From positions 1 to 64,000 of the forward strand of contig NZ_SIJB01000009.1 of assembly GCF_009910845.1 (NCBI RefSeq): DNA of 64,000 nt, given 5' to 3'. Below the pieces are notes generated by a model. That model did no database searches and had not been told where the DNA came from. It saw only the letters and a program-made list of their open reading frames with translations. Below are positions 42,258-50,845 of the stretch, piece by piece. This stretch comes from Chengkuizengella marina. Its GTDB lineage: Bacteria; Bacillota; Bacilli; Paenibacillales; KCTC-33759. Every line of letters begins with the position of its first letter. Position 1 is the stretch's first letter. The translations under genes were made by a program, and so were the position numbers.

Positions 42258-42677
42258 ATGAATCAAGAAATTGATGCATTATTAGAACATCCGTTTATGG
42301 AGACAGTTGCTTATTTTTCTGTTGCTGCATTAGCATTAATTTTGTTTTTAGCTATATTTGAGCTTGTTACATCTTATCGCTCATGGGACGAAATACTAAA
42401 AGGAAATATTGCAGTTGCGCTAACTATTGGAGGAAAAATCATTGCCATATGCAATATTTTTCGTTTTGCAGAAAATAATCATGAATCCATTTATATATCT
42501 TTTTTGACGGCTAGTTTTGGATTCCTTTTACTTATCCTTGCATACTTTTTATTCGAGTTTTTAACACCATATATTAAAATAGATAAAGAAATACAAAAGG
42601 ATAATCGTGCAGTGGGGTTCATAGCCCTAATTATTTCTGTTTCTTTATCTTATGTGATAGGTGCTTGTATAACTTGA
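42258..42677 (+). CDS. DUF350 membrane protein
   Basis: The 139-aa protein has four membrane segments in two pairs, the DUF350 layout (TVAYFSVAALALILFLAIFE, then NIAVALTIGGKIIAICNIF). It is commonly found after mutS2 in Paenibacillus-type genomes. The function is not known. It is separated from mutS2 by 26 bases and is probably co-transcribed. Confidence 0.82.
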   Translation: MNQEIDALLEHPFMETVAYFSVAALALILFLAIFELVTSYRSWDEILKGNIAVALTIGGKIIAICNIFRFAENNHESIYISFLTASFGFLLLILAYFLFEFLTPYIKIDKEIQKDNRAVGFIALIISVSLSYVIGACIT

Positions 42678-42697
42678 AATAGGAGGCTTCATTTACA

Positions 42698-42781
42698 TTG
42701 AAATATTTATGGGGTAGTTTATTCATTCTGGCACTATTATTTTTTATTTTTGGGATTTACTTTTTTATACAAAATACATAG
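42698..42781 (+). CDS. Single-span membrane micro-protein
   Basis: The 27-aa frame encodes KYLWGSLFILALLFFIFGIY and FFIQNT: one membrane helix with a basic N-terminus. TTG 42698 is preceded by AGGAGG (42681-42686), 11 bases upstream. It fits between the DUF350 gene and the zinc-ribbon gene without overlap, which supports expression as part of that operon. Confidence 0.5.
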   Translation: MKYLWGSLFILALLFFIFGIYFFIQNT

Positions 42782-42792
42782 GAGGGTAATTA

Positions 42793-43347
42793 ATGGAAGA
42801 GAACAGCACAGTTTGTCCATGGTGTGATACAGAAATTGTTTGGGATGAGGAAATCGGAAAAGAAGAACAATGTCCTCATTGTTTAAATGAATTGGGCAAC
42901 TATCGTACAGTGAATGTTGAGCTTGATCAAGAAGAAGAGGAAGAAAGCGTTGAGGTAACTAAAACTAAAAACATCAATGAAGATGAACACAAAGAAGATA
43001 GAAGCACTCCTATATTGGATTCCTTCATTTCTCAGATGGAAACCGAGCCTAAAAGTGAAGATTTATTACTATATGAACAGGGAGTTTATCATTATCGAAG
43101 AAAACAAGAAGAGTCTTTTGAATGTTCAAATTGTCATGATTTTATGTTATTAGTTGGAGATCATGATGTTAAAAAAGATGAGTTTATTCCGTATATTCCA
43201 GTTAGTCAGGTACAGGGAGTTTTACAAGCCCCTTTCAAAACGAATTTATATATATGTCCATCTTGTTTTGAAATGAAATCTGTTTTATCTGAGAAAGATC
43301 GAATAAGTATGATGAATGCTTTGAAAAATCAACAGAGTAATTCGTAA
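42793..43347 (+). CDS. Zinc-ribbon protein of unknown function
   Basis: This 184-aa soluble protein has an N-terminal double CxxC ribbon (VCPWCDTEI ... QCPHCLNEL), an acidic linker (DQEEEEESVEV), and a second ribbon at the C-terminus (FECSNCHDF ... YICPSCFEM). No family is recognised. It ends the mutS2 operon, with a terminator at 43362. GGAGGGTAAT precedes ATG 42793. Confidence 0.65.
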   Translation: MEENSTVCPWCDTEIVWDEEIGKEEQCPHCLNELGNYRTVNVELDQEEEEESVEVTKTKNINEDEHKEDRSTPILDSFISQMETEPKSEDLLLYEQGVYHYRRKQEESFECSNCHDFMLLVGDHDVKKDEFIPYIPVSQVQGVLQAPFKTNLYICPSCFEMKSVLSEKDRISMMNALKNQQSNS

Positions 43348-43361
43348 TGATATGAAAGATG

Positions 43362-43393
43362 ATGAGAGCGACCATAAACGTGGTCACTCTCTT
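43362..43393. terminator. Bidirectional terminator
   Basis: GAGAGCGACCA pairs with TGGTCACTCTC around TAAACG. T-rich flanks lie on the plus side. Confidence 0.7.
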
Positions 43394-43731
43394 TGTATTT
43401 TTTGCAACAATACAACGATTCCTAAAACTAGAAGTATGAATGAAGGCATAGCAGCTCCAAAACCTTGACCAAGACTTAAGTGAGTATATACTGCACCTAT
43501 CATGAGAATCGCTAATCCACTAGAAGCAATTAAGGTGATCTTAGACTTCCAGAATCCAACGAATAACCCTATACCTCCTAGAATCTCACATAAACCAATA
43601 AAGTACATAAATCCTACAGTATAACCAAGACCTTCTGCCATATTAACGGCTCCTCCAGTTATCTTTGTTACCCCAGAAAGAGTAAAAACAACTGCAAGTA
43701 AACCTTGAATAATTACATTCATCCATTTCAT
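43384..43731 (-). CDS. DoxX-family membrane protein
   Basis: The 115-aa protein has four membrane segments and the family pattern GLLAVVFTLSGVTKITGGAV, GLCEILGGIGLFVGFWKSK, and a GAVYTHLSLGQG loop. DoxX-like proteins are quinone- or redox-related membrane proteins of mostly unknown role. ATG 43731 follows AAGGAGAATT. It is monocistronic. Confidence 0.85.
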   Translation of the reverse strand: MKWMNVIIQGLLAVVFTLSGVTKITGGAVNMAEGLGYTVGFMYFIGLCEILGGIGLFVGFWKSKITLIASSGLAILMIGAVYTHLSLGQGFGAAMPSFILLVLGIVVLLQKIQRE

Positions 43732-43951
43732 AATTTAATTCTCCTTCCTTTTTAAATTTAAATTTTGATACGCAACCAGTATATATTCTATAAATATCAT
43801 AAATATATCATAATATTAGGATATTTTTATGTCAATCATGAAATGCCAATTTTTTTGTTTCCAAAATGACTTTTTGGGGAAAGTTAAAATATGTTGTTAC
43901 AATATTTTGTTACATAGATAGATACCAAATTATAAATTGGGTGAGTCATAT

Positions 43952-45286
43952 ATGCCGATGTCGTTTGAAAAGCATTATTTTCCAAACAGATGGATTAAAA
44001 CAAAAGATCAACAAGAACATTCTTATTTTCAGGATCATGGAACAGAAGATCATGAAAATCACAAAGAAGGGAGATTAACTAAACAAGCGATATTATTATT
44101 AGCTGTTCATGGTTTATTTGCAGCTGCAAATGCGTTGTCAGGTACTTTTGTAAATGTGTATCTATGGAAAGTCAGCAATGATTTATCTTTAATTGGTTGG
44201 TTCTCTTTATCTCATCAAGTTGTCAATATCTTAACATTTTGGTTAGCGGGGAAATGGGTTAAAGAGCATAATAAAATGAACAGTTTACGTTTGGGTGTTG
44301 GGTTATCTGCTGTGTTTTATTTATTTGTGCTCTTACTTCAGAAGCAGGCCGTTGATTATGTGTTAATATTAGGAGCAGTCCAGGGGATGGCAGCAGGTTT
44401 TTTCTGGCTGGCATTTAACGTTGTTTATTTTGAAATTACAGGTCCGCATGATCGAGATAAATTTAATGGTTATGCCGGATTATTAGGTTCAGGTGCTGGG
44501 ATGTTCGCACCATGGATCTCAGGGATTGTGATTACCCAAATGAAAGCAACAAGTGGATATAAAATTATTTTCTCAATATCACTTATTGTTTTTGTAATCG
44601 GAGTTATTGTTAGTTTCTTTCTGAAAAAAAGAGAACCTAAAGGCACTTATCAGTGGTTTGATGCATTTCAACGTTTGAAGGAGAAAAATAATCCTTGGAG
44701 ACGGACATTCCTAGCTTTGATGGCACAGGGAATGAGGGAAGGCGTTTTTGCTTTTATCATTGGTTTGTTAGTATATATTGCCACTAGAAATGAGATGAAG
44801 CTTGGTAACTTTTCATTAATTGTTTCAGCGGTAGCTTTAGTCAGTTATATGTTCATAGGCAAATATTTAAAACCTTGGAATCGTAATCGAGCAATGTTCA
44901 TAGGAACGATATTTATGATCGTAGTTATCTTTCCTTTTTTCTGGGATATCAATTACACTACACTGCTTATTTTTGGAATTGGTACTTCTATATTTTTACC
45001 GTTGTTTACGATTCCAATGACCTCAACAGTTTTTGATATTATAGGGAAAGACAATGAGAGTGCACAACAAAGGGTAGAATATGTGGTACTAAGAGAAGCG
45101 GGTTTAAATGCAGGGCGTATATTAGGGACTTTAATTTTCATTCTTATTATTACATGGAGTAATAAACCGATTGTTTTAAATGTATTTTTATTATGCATTG
45201 GAAGCTCTCCATTATTAGCGTGGTATTACATGAGAAACTTGATGCCCACTAAATCCAATAAAACCATCAATATTAAACAAAAATAA
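43952..45286 (+). CDS. MFS transporter
   Basis: This major facilitator permease of about 444 aa has 11-12 membrane segments and a hydrophilic His-rich N-terminal tail (QEHSYFQDHGTEDHENHKEG). The loop LAGKWVKEHNKMNSLRLGV fits the MFS A-motif position. The His-rich tail suggests metal sensing, but this is inference. The start is taken at ATG 43952; TTG 43937 is possible. It stands alone and its substrate is unknown. Confidence 0.78.
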   Translation: MPMSFEKHYFPNRWIKTKDQQEHSYFQDHGTEDHENHKEGRLTKQAILLLAVHGLFAAANALSGTFVNVYLWKVSNDLSLIGWFSLSHQVVNILTFWLAGKWVKEHNKMNSLRLGVGLSAVFYLFVLLLQKQAVDYVLILGAVQGMAAGFFWLAFNVVYFEITGPHDRDKFNGYAGLLGSGAGMFAPWISGIVITQMKATSGYKIIFSISLIVFVIGVIVSFFLKKREPKGTYQWFDAFQRLKEKNNPWRRTFLALMAQGMREGVFAFIIGLLVYIATRNEMKLGNFSLIVSAVALVSYMFIGKYLKPWNRNRAMFIGTIFMIVVIFPFFWDINYTTLLIFGIGTSIFLPLFTIPMTSTVFDIIGKDNESAQQRVEYVVLREAGLNAGRILGTLIFILIITWSNKPIVLNVFLLCIGSSPLLAWYYMRNLMPTKSNKTINIKQK

Positions 45287-45394
45287 CAAATTAAATCTTT
45301 GCTTAAACGAGTCCACTCAGTTAGAATATGTATGTAATAGCCCATAGTATTGGTTTGATTTCAAGTTACTTTACATACTGGAGAGGGTGGTTTC

Positions 45395-46318
45395 ATGTCT
45401 AAAGTTGTTTCAAGCATAACAGAATTGATTGGTGATACACCCATGGTGAAAATAAATAGATTATTAAGTGGTCATGATGCGGAAGTATATGTGAAATTAG
45501 AATATTTTAATCCAAGTCGAAGTGTAAAAGATAGAGCAGCGTATAATTTGATTCTACAAGCAGAAAAAGACGGCCTGTTATCTCCTGGTGGAACGATTAT
45601 TGAACCTACTAGTGGAAATACAGGGATTGGCTTAGCAATGAACGCAGCTGCAAAGGGTTATAAAGCCATCTTTATTATGCCTGATAATATGACGAAAGAA
45701 CGCATCAATATTTTAAAAGCTTATGGTGCTGAAGTTGTGCTGACACCTGCTGCAGAACGTATGCCTGGGGCAATAAAAAAAGCAATCGAGCTGCAAGGTG
45801 AAATACCGAATAGTTATATTCCTCAGCAATTTGAAAATGAAGCTAACCCAGCTATACATCGAACAACAACAGCATTTGAAATTATAAAACAAATGGATGG
45901 AAAAATAGACGCTTTTGTAGCAACAGCAGGAACCGGTGGTACCGTCACAGGTACAGGAGAAGTATTGCGTGAACAAATACCGAATATTAAAGTATTCGTT
46001 GTTGAACCCCAAGGTTCGCCTGTTCTTTCAGGAGGAAAACCAGGAAAGCATAAATTAGTAGGTACAAGTCCAGGTTTTATTCCTAAAATTTTAAATACAC
46101 AAGTCTATGATGAAATTGTTCAAGTAGCTGATCAAGATGCGATACAAACGATACGTGATTTAGCTTCAAAGGAAGGTATATTAGTAGGACCGTCAGCAGG
46201 GGCTTCTGTGTGGACAGCGATTCAGCTTGCAAGAAAGTGGGGGAAAGGCAAAAGGATTTGTTGTATTGCGCCTGATAACGGCGAAAGATACCTAAGCATG
46301 AACCTCTTTGGAGATTGA
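45395..46318 (+). CDS. cysK: Cysteine synthase A (O-acetylserine sulfhydrylase)
   Basis: This PLP enzyme makes cysteine from O-acetylserine and sulfide. The 307-aa protein shows IGDTPMVKINRL, the PLP-Lys in NPSRSVKDRAAYNLI, the substrate loop EPTSGNTGIGLAM, the phosphate-binding GTGGTVTGTGEVL and the serine contact GPSAGASVW. ATG 45395 follows GGAGAGGGTGG. It is monocistronic, with a strong terminator. Confidence 0.93.
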   Translation: MSKVVSSITELIGDTPMVKINRLLSGHDAEVYVKLEYFNPSRSVKDRAAYNLILQAEKDGLLSPGGTIIEPTSGNTGIGLAMNAAAKGYKAIFIMPDNMTKERINILKAYGAEVVLTPAAERMPGAIKKAIELQGEIPNSYIPQQFENEANPAIHRTTTAFEIIKQMDGKIDAFVATAGTGGTVTGTGEVLREQIPNIKVFVVEPQGSPVLSGGKPGKHKLVGTSPGFIPKILNTQVYDEIVQVADQDAIQTIRDLASKEGILVGPSAGASVWTAIQLARKWGKGKRICCIAPDNGERYLSMNLFGD

Positions 46319-46382
46319 AGCTTATCAGCACAGGATGTGACTGGTTTTAAGTAGGGAAATGTTCGCTTCCCATCACGATAAA

Positions 46383-46428
46383 ATGGGAACTTATTATGCT
46401 GATGATCAGCACGAATAAGTTCCCTTTT
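46383..46428. terminator. Bidirectional terminator
   Basis: GGGAACTTATTATGCTGAT pairs with ATCAGCACGAATAAGTTCCC between convergent cysK and the K+ transporter gene. Confidence 0.85.
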
Positions 46429-46437
46429 AGTTTTCGA

Positions 46438-47793
46438 TTATCCAATAATAATGTCTTCTTTTGGATAGTGAAAGTTTTCTTTTCTTTTTTTGACTTGAAA
46501 TATATACAACATGGAAAGGACTCCGATTCTTCCTGTAAACATAAGAACCATAATGATGAATTTTCCAAGCGTGGATAATTCACTTGTTATTCCCATTGAT
46601 AAACCACAGGTACCAAATGCCGAAGTGATTTCAAAAATGATAGCCATTAATGAAAAGTGACTACTTTCTATACTAACTAATAAGATAATACTGGCTACGA
46701 CTGTCATTGAAGCCAATGTGAAAATGAAGAAGCTTTTTGTAACATCATCTTGTTTTAATGAGCGTCTAAAAATTCTGATTTCGCTTCTACCTAATGCATA
46801 AGTAATCAATGCCAAAATAACTATCGTAAAAGTAGTTGTGCGTATCCCTCCACCAACACTAGAAGGACTAGCCCCAATGAACATTAATACGGATAAAAAC
46901 ATTTGAGTTGCAGAGTCAAATTCTGATACATCCATCGTGGATAATCCCCCACTACGGACGGTTACCGAATTAAATAAGGAGAAAAATATTTTTTCATGCC
47001 AGCTTTTGTCAGCATAGTACAATTCATTTTCTACAAACCAAATGCCGATTGCACCAACTAGTAACAACAAGAAAAACATAGAAGTTGTCAGTTTTGTATA
47101 TAAAGAAAAGCGAAAATTTTTATTATCACGAGAAAAATATTCTTTAATTTCAATGAGCACTGGAAATCCAATAGCACCTAATATAATTAATGCGATGGTA
47201 ATGATCTGTACAAAATAGTCATGCGAAAAGTCAGTTAATGAATTTCCAAAAATATCAAAACCTGCATTTGTATAAGCAGAAATGGAGTGAAATAAACCAT
47301 GGTAAAATGCTTCTAACCAAGAATCATAATATCCAGCAAAGTGGAAATATATAGTGAAAATTAAAGTTCCAATCGCTTCAAATAACAATACTAACCCAAG
47401 TACAAGGCGAATTAATTGTACAAGTCCTGATAAACGATTTTGATTCTGGTCAATCATAATTAGTTTTCGATAAGTTAAGCTAATATTTCTACCTAGTATC
47501 ATCCATAAAAATGTTCCCAATGCCATAATTCCAATTCCACCAATTTGAAACATCAATAATAATACGATGGTACCAAATACACTGAAGGTTTCTGAAACAT
47601 TAACAACCGTAAGTCCAGTAACACTGATACCGCTAGTGGCAGTAAATAAAGCATCAACGAATGAAAGCTGTACTCCATCTTTTAGACTGATAGGGAGCAG
47701 AAGTAGGAACGTTGCAATGATAATAGAAATTAAATAACCAGTTACGATAAACTGAGTTGGTGTCATTTGAGTTATTAACTTTCTAATAGACAA
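46438..47793 (-). CDS. Ktr/Trk-type potassium uptake membrane subunit (KtrB-like)
   Basis: This is a K+ translocating subunit of the Trk/Ktr/HKT superfamily. About 451 aa form four M1-P-M2 repeats with filter loops TATSGISVTGLTVV, SISAYTNAGFDIFGN, FNSVTVRSGGLSTMD and ITSAFGTCGLSMGI, each with the conserved Gly. The start is taken as TTG 47793, because GGGGGGAA sits eight bases upstream and the longer frame would begin inside it. The partner RCK gene ktrA is not adjacent, so it is encoded elsewhere or KtrC-like. Confidence 0.9.
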   Translation of the reverse strand: MSIRKLITQMTPTQFIVTGYLISIIIATFLLLLPISLKDGVQLSFVDALFTATSGISVTGLTVVNVSETFSVFGTIVLLLMFQIGGIGIMALGTFLWMILGRNISLTYRKLIMIDQNQNRLSGLVQLIRLVLGLVLLFEAIGTLIFTIYFHFAGYYDSWLEAFYHGLFHSISAYTNAGFDIFGNSLTDFSHDYFVQIITIALIILGAIGFPVLIEIKEYFSRDNKNFRFSLYTKLTTSMFFLLLLVGAIGIWFVENELYYADKSWHEKIFFSLFNSVTVRSGGLSTMDVSEFDSATQMFLSVLMFIGASPSSVGGGIRTTTFTIVILALITYALGRSEIRIFRRSLKQDDVTKSFFIFTLASMTVVASIILLVSIESSHFSLMAIIFEITSAFGTCGLSMGITSELSTLGKFIIMVLMFTGRIGVLSMLYIFQVKKRKENFHYPKEDIIIG

Positions 47794-47994
47794 AATGTGA
47801 TTTCCCCCCAATCCGTGAGAACCATATCAAATTATTATCATACCCTATTTTTAAAAGATATTCTAACATAAATTGAAACAAGTTAATAATAATTTCTGAT
47901 TTTATCTGGAATAGGACTTAACATAAGTTGGATTTCGTTGTAATATGAGGTATATTGTTGATTTTTATAAAACGGTCGGAAAGGGGAAACCCCA

Positions 47995-48486
47995 ATGAAT
48001 GATTTTAAGTTTAAGGTATTGGAACTTTTACAAGAAGACGCTCGTCGTGAGGCTGCTGTGATAGCAACATTGTTGGGAGCTGAGGAAGATGAGGTTACCA
48101 AAGCCATTGAAGAAATGGAAAAGGATAATGTAATTGTGAAATATGCACCTGTAATTAATTGGAGTAAAGTTCATGATGATAAAGTAACAGGTATTATAGA
48201 AGTTCAAATTACACCTGAACGTGGACGTGGTTTTGACACGATAGCGGAGCGGATATATAGATACCCTGAAGTGAAAACGGTATATCTTATGTCTGGAGCG
48301 TATGATTTACAAATTGAAATAGAGGGTAAAACTTTAAAGGAAGTTGCATTTTTTGTTTCTAATAAGTTATCTACGATTGACTCTGTACTCTCAACAAAAA
48401 CACATTTTATTCTAAAGAAATATAAACAAGATGGCATTATATTAGAGGATCATGAAGATGATCATCGTATGCTCATTTCACCATAA
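47995..48486 (+). CDS. Lrp/AsnC-family regulator
   Basis: This 163-aa transcription factor has an N-terminal winged helix (FKVLELLQEDARREAAVIAT, DEVTKAIEEMEKDNVI) and a C-terminal RAM effector-binding domain (VTGIIEVQITPERGRGFDTI, VKTVYLMSGAYDLQIEIEGK). It is 12 bases upstream of an aminotransferase gene, so it probably controls or senses the same amino-acid metabolism. ATG 47995 follows GGAAAGGGG. Confidence 0.88.
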   Translation: MNDFKFKVLELLQEDARREAAVIATLLGAEEDEVTKAIEEMEKDNVIVKYAPVINWSKVHDDKVTGIIEVQITPERGRGFDTIAERIYRYPEVKTVYLMSGAYDLQIEIEGKTLKEVAFFVSNKLSTIDSVLSTKTHFILKKYKQDGIILEDHEDDHRMLISP

Positions 48487-48498
48487 GGGGTTAGTGGT

Positions 48499-49689
48499 AT
48501 GTTAAAAACAAATAAATCAATGACAGATTATATATCTCCTGTAGTAAAGGGTATTCCTCCTTCAGGTATACGGAAGTTTTTTGATTTAGTTTCAGGAAGA
48601 AAGGATATCATTTCTTTAGGAGTCGGAGAACCTGATTTTGTAACTCCTTGGCATGTAAGAGAGGCATGTGTATATTCACTTGAAAAGGGGAAAACAACAT
48701 ATACTCAGAATGCAGGATTGCCTGAATTAAGAGAGGCTATTTCTGCATATTTATACAAACAATTTGCATTGAATTATGAACCTTCTAATGAAGTTTTAAT
48801 TACAGTAGGAGGAAGCGAGGCAATAGATTTGGCTCTCCGCGCTTTAGTTCAACCAGGAGATGAGATTCTTATTCCAGAACCGTGTTATGTGTCTTATTCT
48901 CCGATTACTTCTATTGTAGGAGGTAAAGCCGTTGGTATTGAAACCTATGCAAAGGATAGCTTTAAATTAACTGCGGAATCATTAGCTGAGCAAATTACTG
49001 CTCAATCTAAGGTATTAATATTGTGTTATCCAAGTAATCCTACTGGTGGAATTATGACTTATGAGGATTGGATACCTATTGTAAATCTTGTAGAAGAACA
49101 TGACTTAATTGTCATTTCAGATGAGATTTATGCTGAATTAACTTATGATCAAAAACATATTAGCTTTGCTTCTATGCCCGGTATGAAAGATCGTACGATT
49201 GTTGTTAGTGGTTTTTCTAAAGCTTTTGCAATGACTGGTTGGAGATTGGGATATGCTTGTGGACATCAAGATCTTATTGCAGCGATGTTAAAAATACATC
49301 AATATACGATTATGTGTGCACCTGTAATGGCTCAACAAGCGGGTATTGAAGCATTAACGAATGGGTTGGAAGAGAAAGATCGAATGGTAGAGTCTTATAA
49401 CCAGCGACGTCGCTTAGTTGTTAGAGGGTTTCGAGAAATGGGATTGGACTGTCATGAGCCGAAAGGAGCATTTTATGCATTTCCTTCCATCCAATCTACA
49501 GGGCTGACCTCTGAACAATTTACTGAAAAGTTATTAGAGGAATTTAAGGTAGCAGCAGTACCTGGAAACGCATTTGGACTAGGAGGGGAAGGATTTATTC
49601 GTTGCTCCTATGCAAATTCAGTAAGTGAATTGAATGAGGCTTTGGAACGGATCGGAAAGTTTGTGAACAAATATCAGAAATTGGACTAA
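48499..49689 (+). CDS. PLP-dependent aminotransferase (class I/II, PatA-like)
   Basis: The 396-aa fold-type I aminotransferase shows ISLGVGEPDFVTPWHVREAC, YTQNAGLPELREAI, the CYPSNPTGG motif, SDEIYAELTYD and the PLP-Lys in SGFSKAFAMTGWRLGYACG. It is co-transcribed with the Lrp-type regulator. The order Lrp-aminotransferase is conserved in Bacillales. The substrate is probably an aromatic or branched amino acid, but this cannot be fixed here. Confidence 0.88.
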   Translation: MLKTNKSMTDYISPVVKGIPPSGIRKFFDLVSGRKDIISLGVGEPDFVTPWHVREACVYSLEKGKTTYTQNAGLPELREAISAYLYKQFALNYEPSNEVLITVGGSEAIDLALRALVQPGDEILIPEPCYVSYSPITSIVGGKAVGIETYAKDSFKLTAESLAEQITAQSKVLILCYPSNPTGGIMTYEDWIPIVNLVEEHDLIVISDEIYAELTYDQKHISFASMPGMKDRTIVVSGFSKAFAMTGWRLGYACGHQDLIAAMLKIHQYTIMCAPVMAQQAGIEALTNGLEEKDRMVESYNQRRRLVVRGFREMGLDCHEPKGAFYAFPSIQSTGLTSEQFTEKLLEEFKVAAVPGNAFGLGGEGFIRCSYANSVSELNEALERIGKFVNKYQKLD

Positions 49690-49755
49690 CCATTGGTATA
49701 CTATTGGATTGAGTGAGGGAGTTTATCCCTCTCAAATAATCCAAATTGCAAGTAG

Positions 49756-50637
49756 CTATGAACTGAAAAACTCTGAGATATATTTTTGACAGATATCAAA
49801 AATTAATTTGTTTTCTAAAATATCACTTACTTCACGAGCTTTTAATAAAGACTTTCTGCACAACTCTTTTTCATTAAGATTCCAGTGAATGGTTGCTTTA
49901 TTTAAATATAAGTCTGCTAAATAATACATACTATAATAACGTTTACAATAAGAGATTCCCCTTGTGCAAATTTTTAGGCCTTCTTTAAATTGCTTTTCAT
50001 CAACTAGCACTCTCGTATAGTTATAATATACTCGGTTATATATTAGTTTGTTATTTAATTCATTTTTTTCATTTATAATGGTAATGATTTTTTTATACAA
50101 AGAAATGGATGCTTTTGGATCACCATGGTCGTATAATATCATGGCTTTAGATATAAGGATTTCGATTTCATCTTCATTATAAAATCCATTGGGATCTCTT
50201 AAGGTAAGAGCATTATCAATAAATTGAATTGCTTTATTGTAATTTTTTTGTAAATAAAATATGCAAAGTCCTTTATATAACAGAAGATACTGTTGATGTT
50301 TAATTTTAGAAAAGATCGGATTCTTCTCTTCTTTTTGAATCATTTTAAGCACAGACTCATAATCTCGACTTGATAAATGCCTTCGGATTACGGTATAAAA
50401 CTCATCAATATAATCTTGCTGTAACTCCTGATTATTCGTTAATAAATAAGAAGTATCAATTCCTAGTCTTTCAGAAAATTGTTGAATAATATAACTAGAT
50501 GGTAAACATAATCCATTTTCTATACGACTTAGATTAGCTTGTGTACAAATACCTTCACACATTTGTTTTTGAGTTATATTCATTTTTAATCTGATCTCTT
50601 TTATTTTCTGACCAATGTTGATAGATTCACTTTTCAT
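49756..50637 (-). CDS. HTH regulator with TPR repeats (PlcR/Rgg-like, RRNPP type)
   Basis: This 293-aa transcription factor has an N-terminal XRE-type HTH (INIGQKIKEIRLKMNITQKQ, TQANLSRIENGLCLPSSYI). About 220 residues of TPR-like helical hairpins follow (CIFYLQKNYNKAIQFIDNAL, YYNYTRVLVDEKQFKEGLKI). This is the fold of PlcR, Rgg and AimR, which bind short peptides. No signalling-peptide gene is visible next to it. ATG 50637 follows TTGGAGGTT; the longer form starts inside the ribosome site region. Confidence 0.8.
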   Translation of the reverse strand: MKSESINIGQKIKEIRLKMNITQKQMCEGICTQANLSRIENGLCLPSSYIIQQFSERLGIDTSYLLTNNQELQQDYIDEFYTVIRRHLSSRDYESVLKMIQKEEKNPIFSKIKHQQYLLLYKGLCIFYLQKNYNKAIQFIDNALTLRDPNGFYNEDEIEILISKAMILYDHGDPKASISLYKKIITIINEKNELNNKLIYNRVYYNYTRVLVDEKQFKEGLKICTRGISYCKRYYSMYYLADLYLNKATIHWNLNEKELCRKSLLKAREVSDILENKLIFDICQKYISEFFSS

Positions 50638-50768
50638 GGTTATAACCTCCAAAAACAAAATATATGAGTATAATAATCTGAATGAGCAAGAAAAATGATT
50701 AACAATATTTAAAAGGTATTGTTTAATTATTATATAATTTAGTCCTTCTAAATAAAAGAGTTAGATAC

Positions 50769-50831
50769 AAAGTAAAATGTACCCTATGAATAGACACTTA
50801 AATAAGAGTCTACCTATAGGGTACATTTAAA
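50769..50831. terminator. Terminator between two minus-strand genes
   Basis: AAAATGTACCCTATGAATAGAC pairs (with small bulges) with GTCTACCTATAGGGTACATTT, followed by an AT-rich tail. It lies upstream of the HTH regulator and at the end of the antiporter unit. Confidence 0.6.
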
Positions 50832-50845
50832 ATTACTACCTTCTT

